A model generated the notes under the pieces. It did no database searches. It was not told the origin of the DNA and saw only the letters and a list, made by a program, of their open reading frames with translations. From Arthrobacter_B sp038069765 (lineage in GTDB: Bacteria; Actinomycetota; Actinomycetes; Actinomycetales; Micrococcaceae): a stretch of DNA of 64,000 nt. The DNA lies in assembly GCF_038069765.1 (NCBI RefSeq), contig NZ_JBBPFS010000010.1, forward strand, positions 1 through 64,000, read 5' to 3'. Each line of letters opens with the position of its first letter. Within the stretch, counting starts at the first letter, position 1. Shown here in pieces: positions 33,435-43,210 of this stretch. The position numbers were made by a program, and so were the translations under genes.

Positions 33435-36215
33435 GTGAGTGAATCTACCAAACTGGCCGATATTCAAGCAGAAATCCCTGCCGAGACCGTACTTGAGGGG
33501 GTCGTGGAACCCGCACCCGAGGCACTCGGGACCGCTACGGCGGGAGGGCACAACCGGCTGCTGGTGATCGACGGCCATTCCATGGCATTCCGTGCTTTCT
33601 ACGCGCTGCCGGCCGAGAACTTTTCCACGGACACCGGCCAGCACACCAACGCCGTGTACGGATTCACTTCCATGCTGATCAACCTCATCAAGGAGGAGAA
33701 GCCAACCCACCTCGCGGTTGCCTTTGACCTTGACACCCCGACCTTCCGCTCCGAGGAATATACGGAGTACAAAGGCGGCCGCAACAAGACGCCCGAGGAA
33801 TTCCACGGCCAGGTGGACCTCATCATCAAGGTGATGGAAGCCATGCGCATCCCCACCCTGTCCATGGACGGCTACGAGGCCGACGACATCCTGGCAACGC
33901 TGGCGGAGAAGGCGTCCGCCAGGAACTGGGACGTCATGATCGTCTCGGGGGACCGGGATGCCTTCCAGCTCGTGGATGACCGCGTCACCGTCTTCTATCC
34001 CAAGAAGGGCGTCTCCGACCTGCCGCGCATGGACGCCGCCGCCGTCGAGGCGAAGTACCTGGTGCCGCCGGACAAGTATTCCGACCTGGCGGCCCTGGTC
34101 GGCGAGTCCGCAGACAACCTTCCGGGCGTGCCCGGCGTCGGCCCCAAAACGGCGGCCAAGTGGATCAAGCAGTACGGCGGCCTTGAGGGCATCCTGGAGA
34201 ACCTGGACAGCATCAAGGGAAAGGTTGGGGATTCGCTCCGCGCCAACATCGAGGACGTCAAGCGCAACCGCCGCCTGAACCGGCTCCTGCGGGACCTGGA
34301 CCTGCCGGTGGACCTGGAGGCCATGTCCGCGCGGCGCCCCGACCGTGAGGCCATTGAAGAGCTTTTCGATGCCCTGCAGTTCAATGCGCTGCGCAAGCGG
34401 CTGTTCGATATTTACGGCGAAGAGGAAACCGCCTCCGCGGGCGAGGAGCTCACACCTCCGGAGCATGTGCTGATCGGCGGCGCGGGGGCGCTGAAGGACT
34501 GGATTGCGTCCACCAACCAGGCCAAGACAGCGGTTCAGCTGGTCACCGAGGGTGCGGCGGCGGGGCGCGACGTCGTCGGGCTGGCTTTGGTCACCAACAC
34601 GGTGGCCGCCTATGTGCCGCTCACCGAGATCGACGCCGAAACGGAGCAGGTGCTCGCCGGCTGGCTGTCCGACCTTGATGCGCCGAAGGTGGTGCATGAC
34701 TTCAAGGAGGCTTACAAGGCCCTGGCCGGACGGGGACTGCACCTGGCCGGGGTGGTGGATGACACCACCGTTTCGGGGTACCTGATCCAGCCGGACCGCC
34801 GCAGCTATGACCTCGCGGACCTGAGCCAGCACCATCTGCGGATGTCTCTGGCTCCGGCGGCTGCGGGGAGTAACCAGCTGCAGCTTCAGCTTGAAGAAGT
34901 GGATGTGGCCACGCCGGCCGTCATGGAAGCCTTCGCCGCGCTGCAGCTCAGCGACCACTTTGCCGGACAGCTGGTGGAGCGCGGGGCCAACCAGCTCCTC
35001 GGCGGGCTCGAACTGCCGCTGGCCGAGGTCCTGGCTGAAATGGAACTGGCCGGCATCGCCGTTGACACCGAAAAGCTGGACCGGCTGCTGGATGATTTCA
35101 GCGCCACGATTGCCCGGGCCAGCAGCGAAGCCTTCGCCATTATCGGCAAGGAAATCAACCTCGGTTCGCCCAAGCAGCTGCAGGTGGTCCTCTTCGATGA
35201 ACTTGGCCTGCCCAAGACCAAGAAGATCAAGACCGGCTACTCCACCGACGCCGATGCCCTGGCGGACCTGATGGTCAAGACGGGAGGGCATCCGTTCCTC
35301 GCGAACCTGATGGCCTACCGTGACGCCACCAAGCTGCGCCAGACGGTGGAGGGGCTGCGCAAAGCAGTGTCCGACGACGGCCGCGTGCACACCACATATG
35401 TCCAGACAGCCGCGGCCACCGGACGGCTCTCCTCCACCAACCCGAACCTGCAGAACATTCCGATCCGCTCCGAAGAGGGCCGGCGCATCCGCGAAGTCTT
35501 CACCGTGGGCGAGGGTTACGAGACGCTGCTGACGGCCGACTACTCGCAGGTGGAAATGCGCATCATGGCCCACCTGTCCGGCGACGAGGGCCTCATCCAG
35601 GCGTTCCGCGACGGCGAGGACCTGCACCGGTTTGTCGGCGCGCACATCTTCGGTGTCCCGCCGGAGGAAGTCACCAGCGCCATGCGCTCCAAGGTCAAGG
35701 CCATGTCCTACGGCCTGGTTTACGGGCTAAGTTCCTTTGGCCTGTCCAAGCAGCTGGCCATTCCGGTGGACGAGGCCCGGACGCTGATGCGCGATTACTT
35801 TGACCGTTTCGGTGCCGTGCGGGACTACCTGCGCGGCGTCGTCGAGCAGGCCCGCAAGGACGGATTCACCTCCACCATCGAAGGCCGCCGCCGCTACCTT
35901 CCGGATTTGTCCAGCGACAACCGGCAGCTGCGCGAGATGGCCGAACGCGCTGCCCTGAACGCCCCCATCCAGGGTTCCGCCGCGGACATCATCAAGAAGG
36001 CCATGCTTGGCGTGGACGCGGAGCTGAAGGCACAGGGCCTGAAATCCCGCATGCTGCTGCAGGTCCATGATGAACTGGTGCTCGAAGTCGCCCCCGGGGA
36101 GCGGGACGCGGTGGAGAAGCTGGTCCGTGAACAGATGGGCGCAGCAGCGGACCTGTCCGTTCCGTTGGACGTCTCCGTGGGAATCGGTGTGAGCTGGCAC
36201 GAGGCCGGGCACTAA
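33435..36215 (+). CDS. polA: DNA polymerase I
   Basis: A 926-residue family-A polymerase. Residues about 38-330 are the 5'-nuclease domain (LLVIDGHSMAFRAFYAL, DGYEADDILATLA, SGDRDAFQL). Residues about 340-530 keep the 3'-exonuclease fold, but the DxE pair and other acidic catalytic residues are absent, so proofreading is predicted lost. Polymerase motifs are DYSQVEMRIMAHLSGD (A), KVKAMSYGLVYG (B, O-helix, Tyr at the Phe762 position) and LQVHDELVLEV (C). It fills gaps in repair and Okazaki processing. The start is GTG 33435, leaderless. Confidence 0.97.
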   Translation: MSESTKLADIQAEIPAETVLEGVVEPAPEALGTATAGGHNRLLVIDGHSMAFRAFYALPAENFSTDTGQHTNAVYGFTSMLINLIKEEKPTHLAVAFDLDTPTFRSEEYTEYKGGRNKTPEEFHGQVDLIIKVMEAMRIPTLSMDGYEADDILATLAEKASARNWDVMIVSGDRDAFQLVDDRVTVFYPKKGVSDLPRMDAAAVEAKYLVPPDKYSDLAALVGESADNLPGVPGVGPKTAAKWIKQYGGLEGILENLDSIKGKVGDSLRANIEDVKRNRRLNRLLRDLDLPVDLEAMSARRPDREAIEELFDALQFNALRKRLFDIYGEEETASAGEELTPPEHVLIGGAGALKDWIASTNQAKTAVQLVTEGAAAGRDVVGLALVTNTVAAYVPLTEIDAETEQVLAGWLSDLDAPKVVHDFKEAYKALAGRGLHLAGVVDDTTVSGYLIQPDRRSYDLADLSQHHLRMSLAPAAAGSNQLQLQLEEVDVATPAVMEAFAALQLSDHFAGQLVERGANQLLGGLELPLAEVLAEMELAGIAVDTEKLDRLLDDFSATIARASSEAFAIIGKEINLGSPKQLQVVLFDELGLPKTKKIKTGYSTDADALADLMVKTGGHPFLANLMAYRDATKLRQTVEGLRKAVSDDGRVHTTYVQTAAATGRLSSTNPNLQNIPIRSEEGRRIREVFTVGEGYETLLTADYSQVEMRIMAHLSGDEGLIQAFRDGEDLHRFVGAHIFGVPPEEVTSAMRSKVKAMSYGLVYGLSSFGLSKQLAIPVDEARTLMRDYFDRFGAVRDYLRGVVEQARKDGFTSTIEGRRRYLPDLSSDNRQLREMAERAALNAPIQGSAADIIKKAMLGVDAELKAQGLKSRMLLQVHDELVLEVAPGERDAVEKLVREQMGAAADLSVPLDVSVGIGVSWHEAGH

Positions 36216-36238
36216 CACCGGAGCCCGCAACGGGCAGT

Positions 36239-36285
36239 ACCTCAGCAACTCAGGACCTCAGCAACTCGGGACCTCAGCAACTCAG
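36239..36285. repeat. Tandem repeat, about 3 x 16 bp
   Basis: ACCTCAGCAACTCRGG occurs at 36239-36254 and 36255-36270, with 15 bp of a third copy to 36285. It lies just after polA and before the Eis-like gene. Confidence 0.85.
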
Positions 36286-36307
36286 TAACTCAAACACTAG
36301 GGGGATC

Positions 36308-37642
36308 ATGCAGACGGATACAGGACTGCGGCTGGAGTCATTCTCGCCGGGGTACGACGACGACGCTGATCCCCCTGCCGCTGATGCCAGGACCGCCAAT
36401 TGGTTCGAAGCGGTGCGGCTCGGTTTCCACGAACCGCGTGCCGACGCGGCCCTCCTGCCCGCCATGGTGGACGCCTACCGGCGGGACGGGCGCGTCCTGA
36501 CCGCCGTGTACGACGACGAGGCGCCGGACTTCGCGTGGGACCCGGCGATTCCCGTGGCCACCTACGCCACCATGGTCAATACCCTGAACGTCGGTGCCGG
36601 GCAGCTGCTGCCGGCCCACCTGGTGACCTGCGTGACGGTGCGTCCCACGCACCGCCGGCGCGGCATCCTGCGCCGGATGATCACCGCGGATCTCACCGGG
36701 GCCAAGGAGTCCGGCCTGGCAGTGGCGGCACTGACGGCGTCGGAAGCCACCATCTACGGCCGTTTCGGCTTCGGTGCGGCCACTGCCACGGCGGAGGTGG
36801 CTGTCGACACCCGCGGCGGACTCGCCTTCCGGTCTCCTTCCGCGGGGACCGCGGTGGTTGCCGACAACGCCAAGCTGCAGGAGCTGGCGCCGCAGATCTT
36901 CCGCGCACACCTGGAGCGGACCCCGGGCGCGCTCGGCCGGCAGTACGCGTACGCGCTGCGTGCCTCGGGGACCTGGAGCGAACACACCAGCGAACCCGAC
37001 AAGGCGCTGCGTGCGGTTGTCCACTACGATGCCGCCGGCATCCCCGACGGCTATGCCACCTACAAGTTCAAGGGCTGGGATACGCAGCCGGAGACCATCA
37101 AGATCACGGACCTCATTGCGGCAAGCGACGAGGCCTACCGGGAACTGTGGCGCTTCCTCGGCTCGATCGACCTCGTGGACCGCCTCACCTACGGTGCGGC
37201 ACCCCTGGCCGACCCGCTGCCCTGGATGCTCGCCGACCGGCGCCGGCACGAGGTATCCGGAGTCGAAGACGTGCTGTGGCTGCGGATCCTGGACACCCCG
37301 GCGGCCCTTGAGGCCCGGCACTACACGGGCAGCGGCGCCGTCGTTCTTACCGTGGCCGACCCGCTGGGCCTTGCCGACGGCGTCTTCCATGTCAGTGCCG
37401 ACGGCGGCCGCGGAACCGTGACGCGCCTTGACGGCAGCGCGGCTCCGGCCGGTAATGCCGTGCCGCCGGGCGTTCCCGCCGCAGAGGTCGACGCCGATGC
37501 CCTGGGATCGCTGTATCTGGGCGGCGTCAGGGCACTGACGCTGGCCGCCGCCGGGGGAATACGCGGCAGCCGGGAGGCGTTGGACACCCTTGATGCACTT
37601 TTTACCGCGGGTACTGCACCCTACTGCAACACGCATTTCTGA
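36308..37642 (+). CDS. Eis-like GNAT acetyltransferase
   Basis: A 444-residue protein with the three-part Eis layout: an N-terminal GNAT domain (acetyl-CoA loop VRPTHRRRGILRRM, about 117-130), a second degenerate GNAT domain, and a C-terminal SCP2-like domain. The general-acid Tyr is in IYGRFGFG (about 155) and the protein ends with a free aromatic carboxylate (NTHF), as in Eis, where the C-terminus acts as catalytic base. Mycobacterial Eis multi-acetylates aminoglycosides and protein lysines; in free-living actinobacteria the natural substrate is unknown. AGGGGG lies just before ATG 36308. Confidence 0.9.
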   Translation: MQTDTGLRLESFSPGYDDDADPPAADARTANWFEAVRLGFHEPRADAALLPAMVDAYRRDGRVLTAVYDDEAPDFAWDPAIPVATYATMVNTLNVGAGQLLPAHLVTCVTVRPTHRRRGILRRMITADLTGAKESGLAVAALTASEATIYGRFGFGAATATAEVAVDTRGGLAFRSPSAGTAVVADNAKLQELAPQIFRAHLERTPGALGRQYAYALRASGTWSEHTSEPDKALRAVVHYDAAGIPDGYATYKFKGWDTQPETIKITDLIAASDEAYRELWRFLGSIDLVDRLTYGAAPLADPLPWMLADRRRHEVSGVEDVLWLRILDTPAALEARHYTGSGAVVLTVADPLGLADGVFHVSADGGRGTVTRLDGSAAPAGNAVPPGVPAAEVDADALGSLYLGGVRALTLAAAGGIRGSREALDTLDALFTAGTAPYCNTHF

Positions 37643-37850
37643 TTACCCGCGTCAAAGTACTCCCGGTGCTTTGACCTGAGTTGCGCGCTGCGGCTAGACT
37701 GATCTGGCGCGTAATTGCGCAGTACGTAACCAATTCTGTCCATCTCCGGACAAACAAGCACTGTCTTGAGGCAGGCCCGAACGGCTGCTCTGAGTTCGGT
37801 GGGAGCGCATCCGGAATACAAAACAACTTCCACATCGGAGTCCCAACTAC

Positions 37851-39323
37851 ATGACCATCACCACCACCGAGAAGTCCGGTACCCCGCAGGTCGCTATCAA
37901 CGACATCGGTACTGCCGAGGACTTCCTCGCCGCCATTGACGCAACGATCAAGTACTTCAACGACGGCGATCTCGTCGAAGGTACCGTCGTCAAGGTTGAC
38001 CGCGACGAGGTCCTGCTCGACATCGGTTACAAGACCGAGGGTGTCATCCCTTCCCGTGAGCTTTCCATCAAGCACGACGTTGATCCCGGAGACGTAGTTT
38101 CCGTCGGCGATCTGGTCGAAGCTTTGGTTCTCACCAAGGAAGACAAAGAAGGCCGCCTGATTCTCTCCAAGAAGCGCGCACAGTACGAGCGCGCCTGGGG
38201 CGACATCGAGAAGGTCAAGGAAGAAGACGGCGTCGTTACCGGTACCGTCATCGAGGTTGTCAAGGGTGGCCTCATCCTGGACATCGGCCTGCGCGGCTTC
38301 CTGCCGGCCTCCCTCGTCGAGATGCGTCGTGTCCGCGACCTGGCTCCGTACATCGGCCAGCAGATCGAAGCCAAGATCATCGAACTGGACAAGAACCGCA
38401 ACAACGTTGTTCTGTCCCGCCGTGCATGGCTCGAGCAGACGCAGTCCGAGGTTCGCTCCACGTTCCTCAACAAGCTGGAAAAGGGCCAGGTTCGTCCGGG
38501 CGTTGTTTCCTCCATCGTCAACTTCGGTGCATTCGTGGACCTGGGCGGCGTAGACGGTCTCGTCCACGTTTCCGAGCTGTCCTGGAAGCACATCGACCAC
38601 CCCTCCGAGGTTGTTGAAGTTGGCCAGGAAGTCACCGTTGAGGTTCTGGAAGTTGACCTCGACCGCGAGCGTGTCTCCCTGTCGCTGAAGGCTACGCAGG
38701 AAGATCCGTGGCAGACCTTCGCCCGCACCCACGCCCTGGGCCAGGTTGTGCCGGGTAAGGTCACCAAGCTGGTTCCGTTCGGTGCGTTCGTTCGCGTCGA
38801 AGACGGCATCGAAGGCCTGGTCCACATCTCCGAGCTGGCAGTCCGCCACGTAGAGCTGGCCGAGCAGGTTGTCTCCGTTGGAGATGAACTGTTCGTCAAG
38901 GTCATCGACATCGACCTCGAGCGTCGCCGGATCTCCCTGTCGCTGAAGCAGGCCAACGAGGGTGTAGACCCCGAGGGCACCGAGTTCGACCCGGCTCTGT
39001 ACGGCATGGCCGCAGAGTACGACGAAGCCGGCAACTACAAGTACCCGGAGGGCTTCGACCCCGAGTCCAACGAATGGCTCGAAGGCTACGAGACCCAGCG
39101 TGCAGCTTGGGAGCAGCAGTACGCTGACGCCCAGGCCCGCTGGGAAGCCCACAAGAAGCAGGTTGCACAGCACGCTTCCGAGGACATCGCAGCTGCTTCG
39201 GACACGTCCGAATCCGGCACCACCAGCTACTCCTCCGAGCCGGCCGTTGCTGAGACGGGTGCCGGCACGCTGGCTTCCGACGAAGCACTTGCCGCTCTGC
39301 GCGAGAAGCTCACGGGCAACTAA
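37851..39323 (+). CDS. rpsA: 30S ribosomal protein S1
   Basis: A 490-residue protein with four S1 (OB-fold) repeats at about 36-107, 123-192, 210-280 and 296-367, each ending in the RxxLS(L)K pattern. The acidic/aromatic C-terminal tail (about 370-490) ends in a Ser/Thr/Ala-rich stretch. It binds mRNA at the small subunit. Four rather than six repeats is the usual actinobacterial form. Codon use leans to GTT/GCT/TCC, unlike neighbours, fitting high expression. The 208-bp upstream region is AT-richer and should hold the promoter. A perfect intrinsic terminator follows. Confidence 0.97.
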   Translation: MTITTTEKSGTPQVAINDIGTAEDFLAAIDATIKYFNDGDLVEGTVVKVDRDEVLLDIGYKTEGVIPSRELSIKHDVDPGDVVSVGDLVEALVLTKEDKEGRLILSKKRAQYERAWGDIEKVKEEDGVVTGTVIEVVKGGLILDIGLRGFLPASLVEMRRVRDLAPYIGQQIEAKIIELDKNRNNVVLSRRAWLEQTQSEVRSTFLNKLEKGQVRPGVVSSIVNFGAFVDLGGVDGLVHVSELSWKHIDHPSEVVEVGQEVTVEVLEVDLDRERVSLSLKATQEDPWQTFARTHALGQVVPGKVTKLVPFGAFVRVEDGIEGLVHISELAVRHVELAEQVVSVGDELFVKVIDIDLERRRISLSLKQANEGVDPEGTEFDPALYGMAAEYDEAGNYKYPEGFDPESNEWLEGYETQRAAWEQQYADAQARWEAHKKQVAQHASEDIAAASDTSESGTTSYSSEPAVAETGAGTLASDEALAALREKLTGN

Positions 39324-39358
39324 TTTCCTTCGGTTGAACTAACCGGTTGAAATAGCCA

Positions 39359-39396
39359 AAAAAGCAGGCCCCCACTTCGGTGGGGGCCTGCTTTTT
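39359..39396 (+). terminator. Intrinsic terminator of rpsA
   Basis: A perfect 17-bp stem (39359-39375 with 39380-39396) closes on a TTCG tetraloop, preceded by an A-run and followed by TTTTT. It works on either strand and separates rpsA from the end of the beta-glucoside cluster. Confidence 0.95.
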
Positions 39397-39565
39397 GTAT
39401 GGGTTCTTCTTTAGGCGGCCGGGCCCGGGCGGCTGACGCGCGCGGCGAGGGGACGGGCCTGATCCGGCTCCACGGGTGGGAACCCACGGACCCGTCATCG
39501 CCGCCGCGCGCCGACCCTTACTTTGACACTTTTCACACCCGGGAACATTGAGCCCCGGCCCGCTG

Positions 39566-40654
39566 TCAGGCCCGCGCGTCGTTGGCGTAGCGCAGGCCGA
39601 GCTGGGCCCGGGCGCCGTCGAGCAGTTCCATGGTCCGCAGAGTATCCGCGAGGGGCATGGTTGGGCTCTTTGTGAGGCCCTGCTGGATGCAGCGGGTCAC
39701 TTCCCGCAGCTGGTAGGTGTAGCCCGCACCGGCGGGGTCGAAGGTCTCGACCCGCGCTCCGCCCGGGCCGTGCACGTGCAGTTCGGTGGGATTGGGGATC
39801 TGGCCGCCGCCGGTCCGCAGCCAGCCGCGGCTGCAGGCAATGGTGGCACTGCCCGGTCCCGACGCAGAGATCGACGACGAGAGCTGGGCGTGCCGGCCGT
39901 CGTCGTACCGCAGGGTCAGCGCGTTCTGGGTGTCAACACCGCTTTCATTGAGCACGCCTGATGCAGTGACGCTGTCCGGAAAACCCAGGGCGCCGAAGGC
40001 CCATGTCAGCGTATAGACGGAGAGATCCAGCAGGGCACCGCCGCCGGCGGCCGGATCCCACATTCGGCTGGTCGGATCCACAGGAGCGGCGAAACCGAGG
40101 TCGGCCTGCACCCAGGAAGGGATGCCGAGCTCGCCGGAGGCCAGGATGTCCCAGGCCCGGTTGGTGCTGGGCAGGAAGCGGGTCCACAGCGCTTCCATCA
40201 GGAACAGGTTCCGGCTGCGCGCCAGCTCGATGAGTTCCGCTGCTTCTGCCGCATTCACCGTGAACGGCTTCTCGCACAGGACGTGCTTGCCGTGCTCCAG
40301 GGCGCTCTTGGCGACGTCGTAGTGCTGGGCGTGCGGAGTAGTGATGTAGACAACGTCCACGGCAGGGTCCGCGAACATGGCCTCAAACCCGGACAGCCCG
40401 GACGTGTCGGAATACGTGGCCGCGAAACCGAAACGCTCGGCAAAGTCCGCCGCTTTGGCGGCACTGCGGGAGCTGACCGCATAGAGCACGGCGTCCTCGA
40501 GCAGGGCAATGTCGGCGGTGACTTTCCCGGCGATGCCGCCGGTGGCAACCACGCCCCAGTTCAACGGGCGGCCGGTCGCGGCCAGGGGAGAGGGAGCGCC
40601 TTCTTCGGCGCAGGGCGGACGGACAAAGTGTCGTTGCTCGGTGGTGCGGGTCAT
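39566..40654 (-). CDS. Gfo/Idh/MocA family oxidoreductase
   Basis: A 362-residue dehydrogenase. The Rossmann domain begins NWGVVATGGIAGKVTADI (about 32-49), and the family EKP motif is in GKHVLCEKPFTVN, with the Lys as catalytic residue. WDPAAGGGALLDLSVYTL is the domain-2 sugar-binding segment. Members oxidise sugars or sugar derivatives with NAD(P). It is the last gene of the beta-glucoside cluster, 47 bp after the LacI gene, so it may process a glucoside-derived product. GAGGAG lies about 10 nt upstream. Confidence 0.9.
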   Translation of the reverse strand: MTRTTEQRHFVRPPCAEEGAPSPLAATGRPLNWGVVATGGIAGKVTADIALLEDAVLYAVSSRSAAKAADFAERFGFAATYSDTSGLSGFEAMFADPAVDVVYITTPHAQHYDVAKSALEHGKHVLCEKPFTVNAAEAAELIELARSRNLFLMEALWTRFLPSTNRAWDILASGELGIPSWVQADLGFAAPVDPTSRMWDPAAGGGALLDLSVYTLTWAFGALGFPDSVTASGVLNESGVDTQNALTLRYDDGRHAQLSSSISASGPGSATIACSRGWLRTGGGQIPNPTELHVHGPGGARVETFDPAGAGYTYQLREVTRCIQQGLTKSPTMPLADTLRTMELLDGARAQLGLRYANDARA

Positions 40655-40701
40655 GCGGACGTAGCTCCTCTGCGGATGATGTGGACCAGGGGGGTGAAAG
40701 T

Positions 40702-41721
40702 CTAGGCGGATTCCCGGACGACGAGGGACGTGGGCAGCCGGTGGACCCGTTCAGCCGGGCGGCCTTCGATCAGCTCCACCAGCAGCTCGGCCATTTTCTC
40801 GCCCAGTGCAGCAATCGGATGGTGGATGGTGGTGAGCGCGGGGCTGAGGCTGGTGGCGTAGTAGTCGTCGTCGAAGCCGACGACGGCGATATCCTCCGGG
40901 ATGCGCAGTCCGCGTTCCTTGATCACCGAGTAGGCGCCGGCAGCCATCTGGTCATTCGCAGCAAAAAGTCCGTCCAGCGGCTTGCCGCGGTCCAGCAGCC
41001 GGCGCATGGCGGCAGCGCCCGACGTCACGGTGAAGTCCCCCGTTTCCACGAGGGCATCATCGAGGCCGGCCGCACGCAGGGACGACCTCCAGCCGGCGAG
41101 GCGGTCCACGCCCGGCGGCATGTCCTGCGGGCCGGCAATGGTGGCGATATGGCGGCGTCCGTCCTCGATGAGCCTGGTTGTGGCATCGAAGGCGCCCTCT
41201 TCGTTGTCCACCTCCACGAAGTAGCTGTCGGCCACCCCCATCAGGGGACGGCCGGCAAAAACGAGCGGAAGGGAGCCGTTTAGGTGCGCCCAGGAGTGGT
41301 CCCCGCTGTGGTGGGACACCACGAGGACGCCGTCCACGTTGCCGCCCAGCAGGTACCGGCGGGTTTTCTCCGGGTTCGCTTCCGAGGAGGTAACCATGTT
41401 CAGCATGTAATCAGTGGTGTTCAAATACCGGGCGACGCCCTCCACGACGGTGGCGAAAAACGGATCCGCGAAAACCTTGGACGTGGATTCCGGGACCAAC
41501 AGCGTCACCGTATAGGTCCGCCGGCTGGCCAGGGTGCGTGCCGCCCGGTTCGGGACGTAGTTCAGCGTACGGACTGCCTGCTCCACGGAACGGGCCAGAT
41601 GCGGGTCAACGGACGGGGCGCCGTTGACCACGCGCGAGACTGTTGCCCGGGAGACCCCTGCCAGGGCCGCCACCATTTCGAGCGTGGGGGCGGGCCTGGC
41701 AGAGCCGGATTCGGTGCTCAC
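40702..41721 (-). CDS. LacI-family repressor of the beta-glucoside cluster (CebR-like)
   Basis: A 339-residue protein from GTG 41721 with AGGGAG upstream. The helix-turn-helix is TLEMVAALAGVSRATVSRVVNG and the hinge YVPNRAARTLASRRTYT. A periplasmic-binding-like effector domain follows (LLVPESTSKVFADPFF, GVLVVSHHSGDHSWAH, VVGFDDDYYATSLSPALTTIHHP). Its gene is 61 bp downstream of the GH1 gene. The two GAGAGCGCTCTC-core palindromes at the cluster promoter are its likely operators, by analogy with Streptomyces CebR, whose box has the same GAGCGCTC centre. The inducer is then expected to be cellobiose or a related glucoside. Confidence 0.92.
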   Translation of the reverse strand: MSTESGSARPAPTLEMVAALAGVSRATVSRVVNGAPSVDPHLARSVEQAVRTLNYVPNRAARTLASRRTYTVTLLVPESTSKVFADPFFATVVEGVARYLNTTDYMLNMVTSSEANPEKTRRYLLGGNVDGVLVVSHHSGDHSWAHLNGSLPLVFAGRPLMGVADSYFVEVDNEEGAFDATTRLIEDGRRHIATIAGPQDMPPGVDRLAGWRSSLRAAGLDDALVETGDFTVTSGAAAMRRLLDRGKPLDGLFAANDQMAAGAYSVIKERGLRIPEDIAVVGFDDDYYATSLSPALTTIHHPIAALGEKMAELLVELIEGRPAERVHRLPTSLVVRESA

Positions 41722-41782
41722 TGTGTTCTCCCTGCACTGTCGGTCCGGGGGTGGGGCTGGCTTTCCACTGTACCGGCGGGCT

Positions 41783-43210
41783 TCACACAGCCGGCGCCGC
41801 GGCGCGGCTGGCAGCAATCATACGGCTGTAGGCCCGGCCGCTGTCCTTCACGGTGCGCTGCTGGGTATCGTAGTCAACCCGGACAATCCCGAAGCGCCTG
41901 CTGTAACCCCAGGACCATTCGAAGTTGTCCAGCAGCGACCAGACGAAGTAGCCGCGGACGTCGGCTCCGGCATGGATGGCCCGGCCGACCGCATCGATGT
42001 GGTCGAGGATATACTGCGTGCGCTCTGGGTCGGGCACGGTCCCGTCCGCGCTGACGGCGTCGTCGTACGCCGCACCGTTTTCGGTGACGTAGAGCGGCGG
42101 GAGGGACGGGTACTCCTCGCCGAGCCGCACCAGGAGCTTGCGCAGGCCGTCGGGGTTCACTTCCCAGTCCATGGCCGTGCGGGGCAGGCCGCGGCTGGGG
42201 AAGGTGATGTGTTCGGCGCCGATCCAGCACGAGGCGGCTTCCTTGCCGGCGCCCCCGCCATGGCCGTCAGCTCCGGTGGTGTCCGGATGGCCGCTGATCA
42301 TGTCGTCGTGGTAGTGGTTCACGCCGAGGAAGTCGATGGGCGCTCCGATGACGTCCAGGTCTCCGGGCCGGATGACCTCGCCAAGTCCAAACCGTTCCAG
42401 GTCCGCCAGCGTGTCCTCCGGGTAGCTGGCCAGCAGGATCGGGTCGAGGAAAATGCGGTTCTGGAGGGAATCAAAGAGCCGGGCTGCTTCCAGGTCCACG
42501 GGATCATTCGGATCGCGGGGGATCGAATTGCTCAGGTTGAGGGTGATGCCCAGGTTCTGTGCACCGCGGTTCCTCAGTTCGGTTACTGCGAGGCCATGGG
42601 CCAGATGCTGGTGATGGACTGCCGCAACGGCAGCCCGGGGCTCCTGGCGGCCCGGAGCATGGACCCCGGACCCGTAGCCCAGCAGCGAGGAGCAGAAGGG
42701 CTCGTTAAACGTGGTCCAGTGCTGCACCCGGTCGCCCAGGGCGGAGTAGACGTCGTTGGCGTAGTCCACGAACCGGTAGGCCGTGTCCCGGTTGGCCCAG
42801 CCGCCCTTTTCTTCCAGCGCCTGCGGAAGGTCCCAGTGGTAGAGGGTGAGCCAGGGCAGGATGCCGGCCCCGAGGAGTTCATCCACCAGTCGGGAGTAGA
42901 AGTCCAGGCCCTTGGCATTGGCGCTGCGGCCGCCGGGCCGCACGCGGGCCCAGCTGGTGGAAAAACGGTAGGAGTCCAGTCCCAGGTCCTTCATGAGGGC
43001 CACGTCGGCGGGCATCCGGTGGTAGTGGTCTACGGCAACTGCGGGGGTGTCTCCGTTGAGGATGTTTCCGGGAGCGGCGGCAAAGGCGTCCCAGACGGAG
43101 TCCTCCTTGCCGTCTTCGCGTGCCGCTCCCTCAACCTGGGCCGCGGCGGTTGCCGATCCCCAGATGAAACCGTCCGGCCAGGTGTTCTCCACCGGGATGT
43201 TGATTGTCAT
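41783..43210 (-). CDS. GH1 family beta-glucosidase
   Basis: A 475-residue (beta/alpha)8 enzyme. DGFIWGSATAAAQVEGA is the GH1 N-terminal signature, the acid/base Glu is in TTFNEPF, and the nucleophile Glu is in LYVTENGAAYDD. There is no signal peptide, so it cleaves imported cellobiose or aryl-glucosides inside the cell. Its ATG overlaps the stop of the second permease by 1 nt (TAATG), so it is in the transporter operon. Confidence 0.96.
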   Translation of the reverse strand: MTINIPVENTWPDGFIWGSATAAAQVEGAAREDGKEDSVWDAFAAAPGNILNGDTPAVAVDHYHRMPADVALMKDLGLDSYRFSTSWARVRPGGRSANAKGLDFYSRLVDELLGAGILPWLTLYHWDLPQALEEKGGWANRDTAYRFVDYANDVYSALGDRVQHWTTFNEPFCSSLLGYGSGVHAPGRQEPRAAVAAVHHQHLAHGLAVTELRNRGAQNLGITLNLSNSIPRDPNDPVDLEAARLFDSLQNRIFLDPILLASYPEDTLADLERFGLGEVIRPGDLDVIGAPIDFLGVNHYHDDMISGHPDTTGADGHGGGAGKEAASCWIGAEHITFPSRGLPRTAMDWEVNPDGLRKLLVRLGEEYPSLPPLYVTENGAAYDDAVSADGTVPDPERTQYILDHIDAVGRAIHAGADVRGYFVWSLLDNFEWSWGYSRRFGIVRVDYDTQQRTVKDSGRAYSRMIAASRAAAPAV

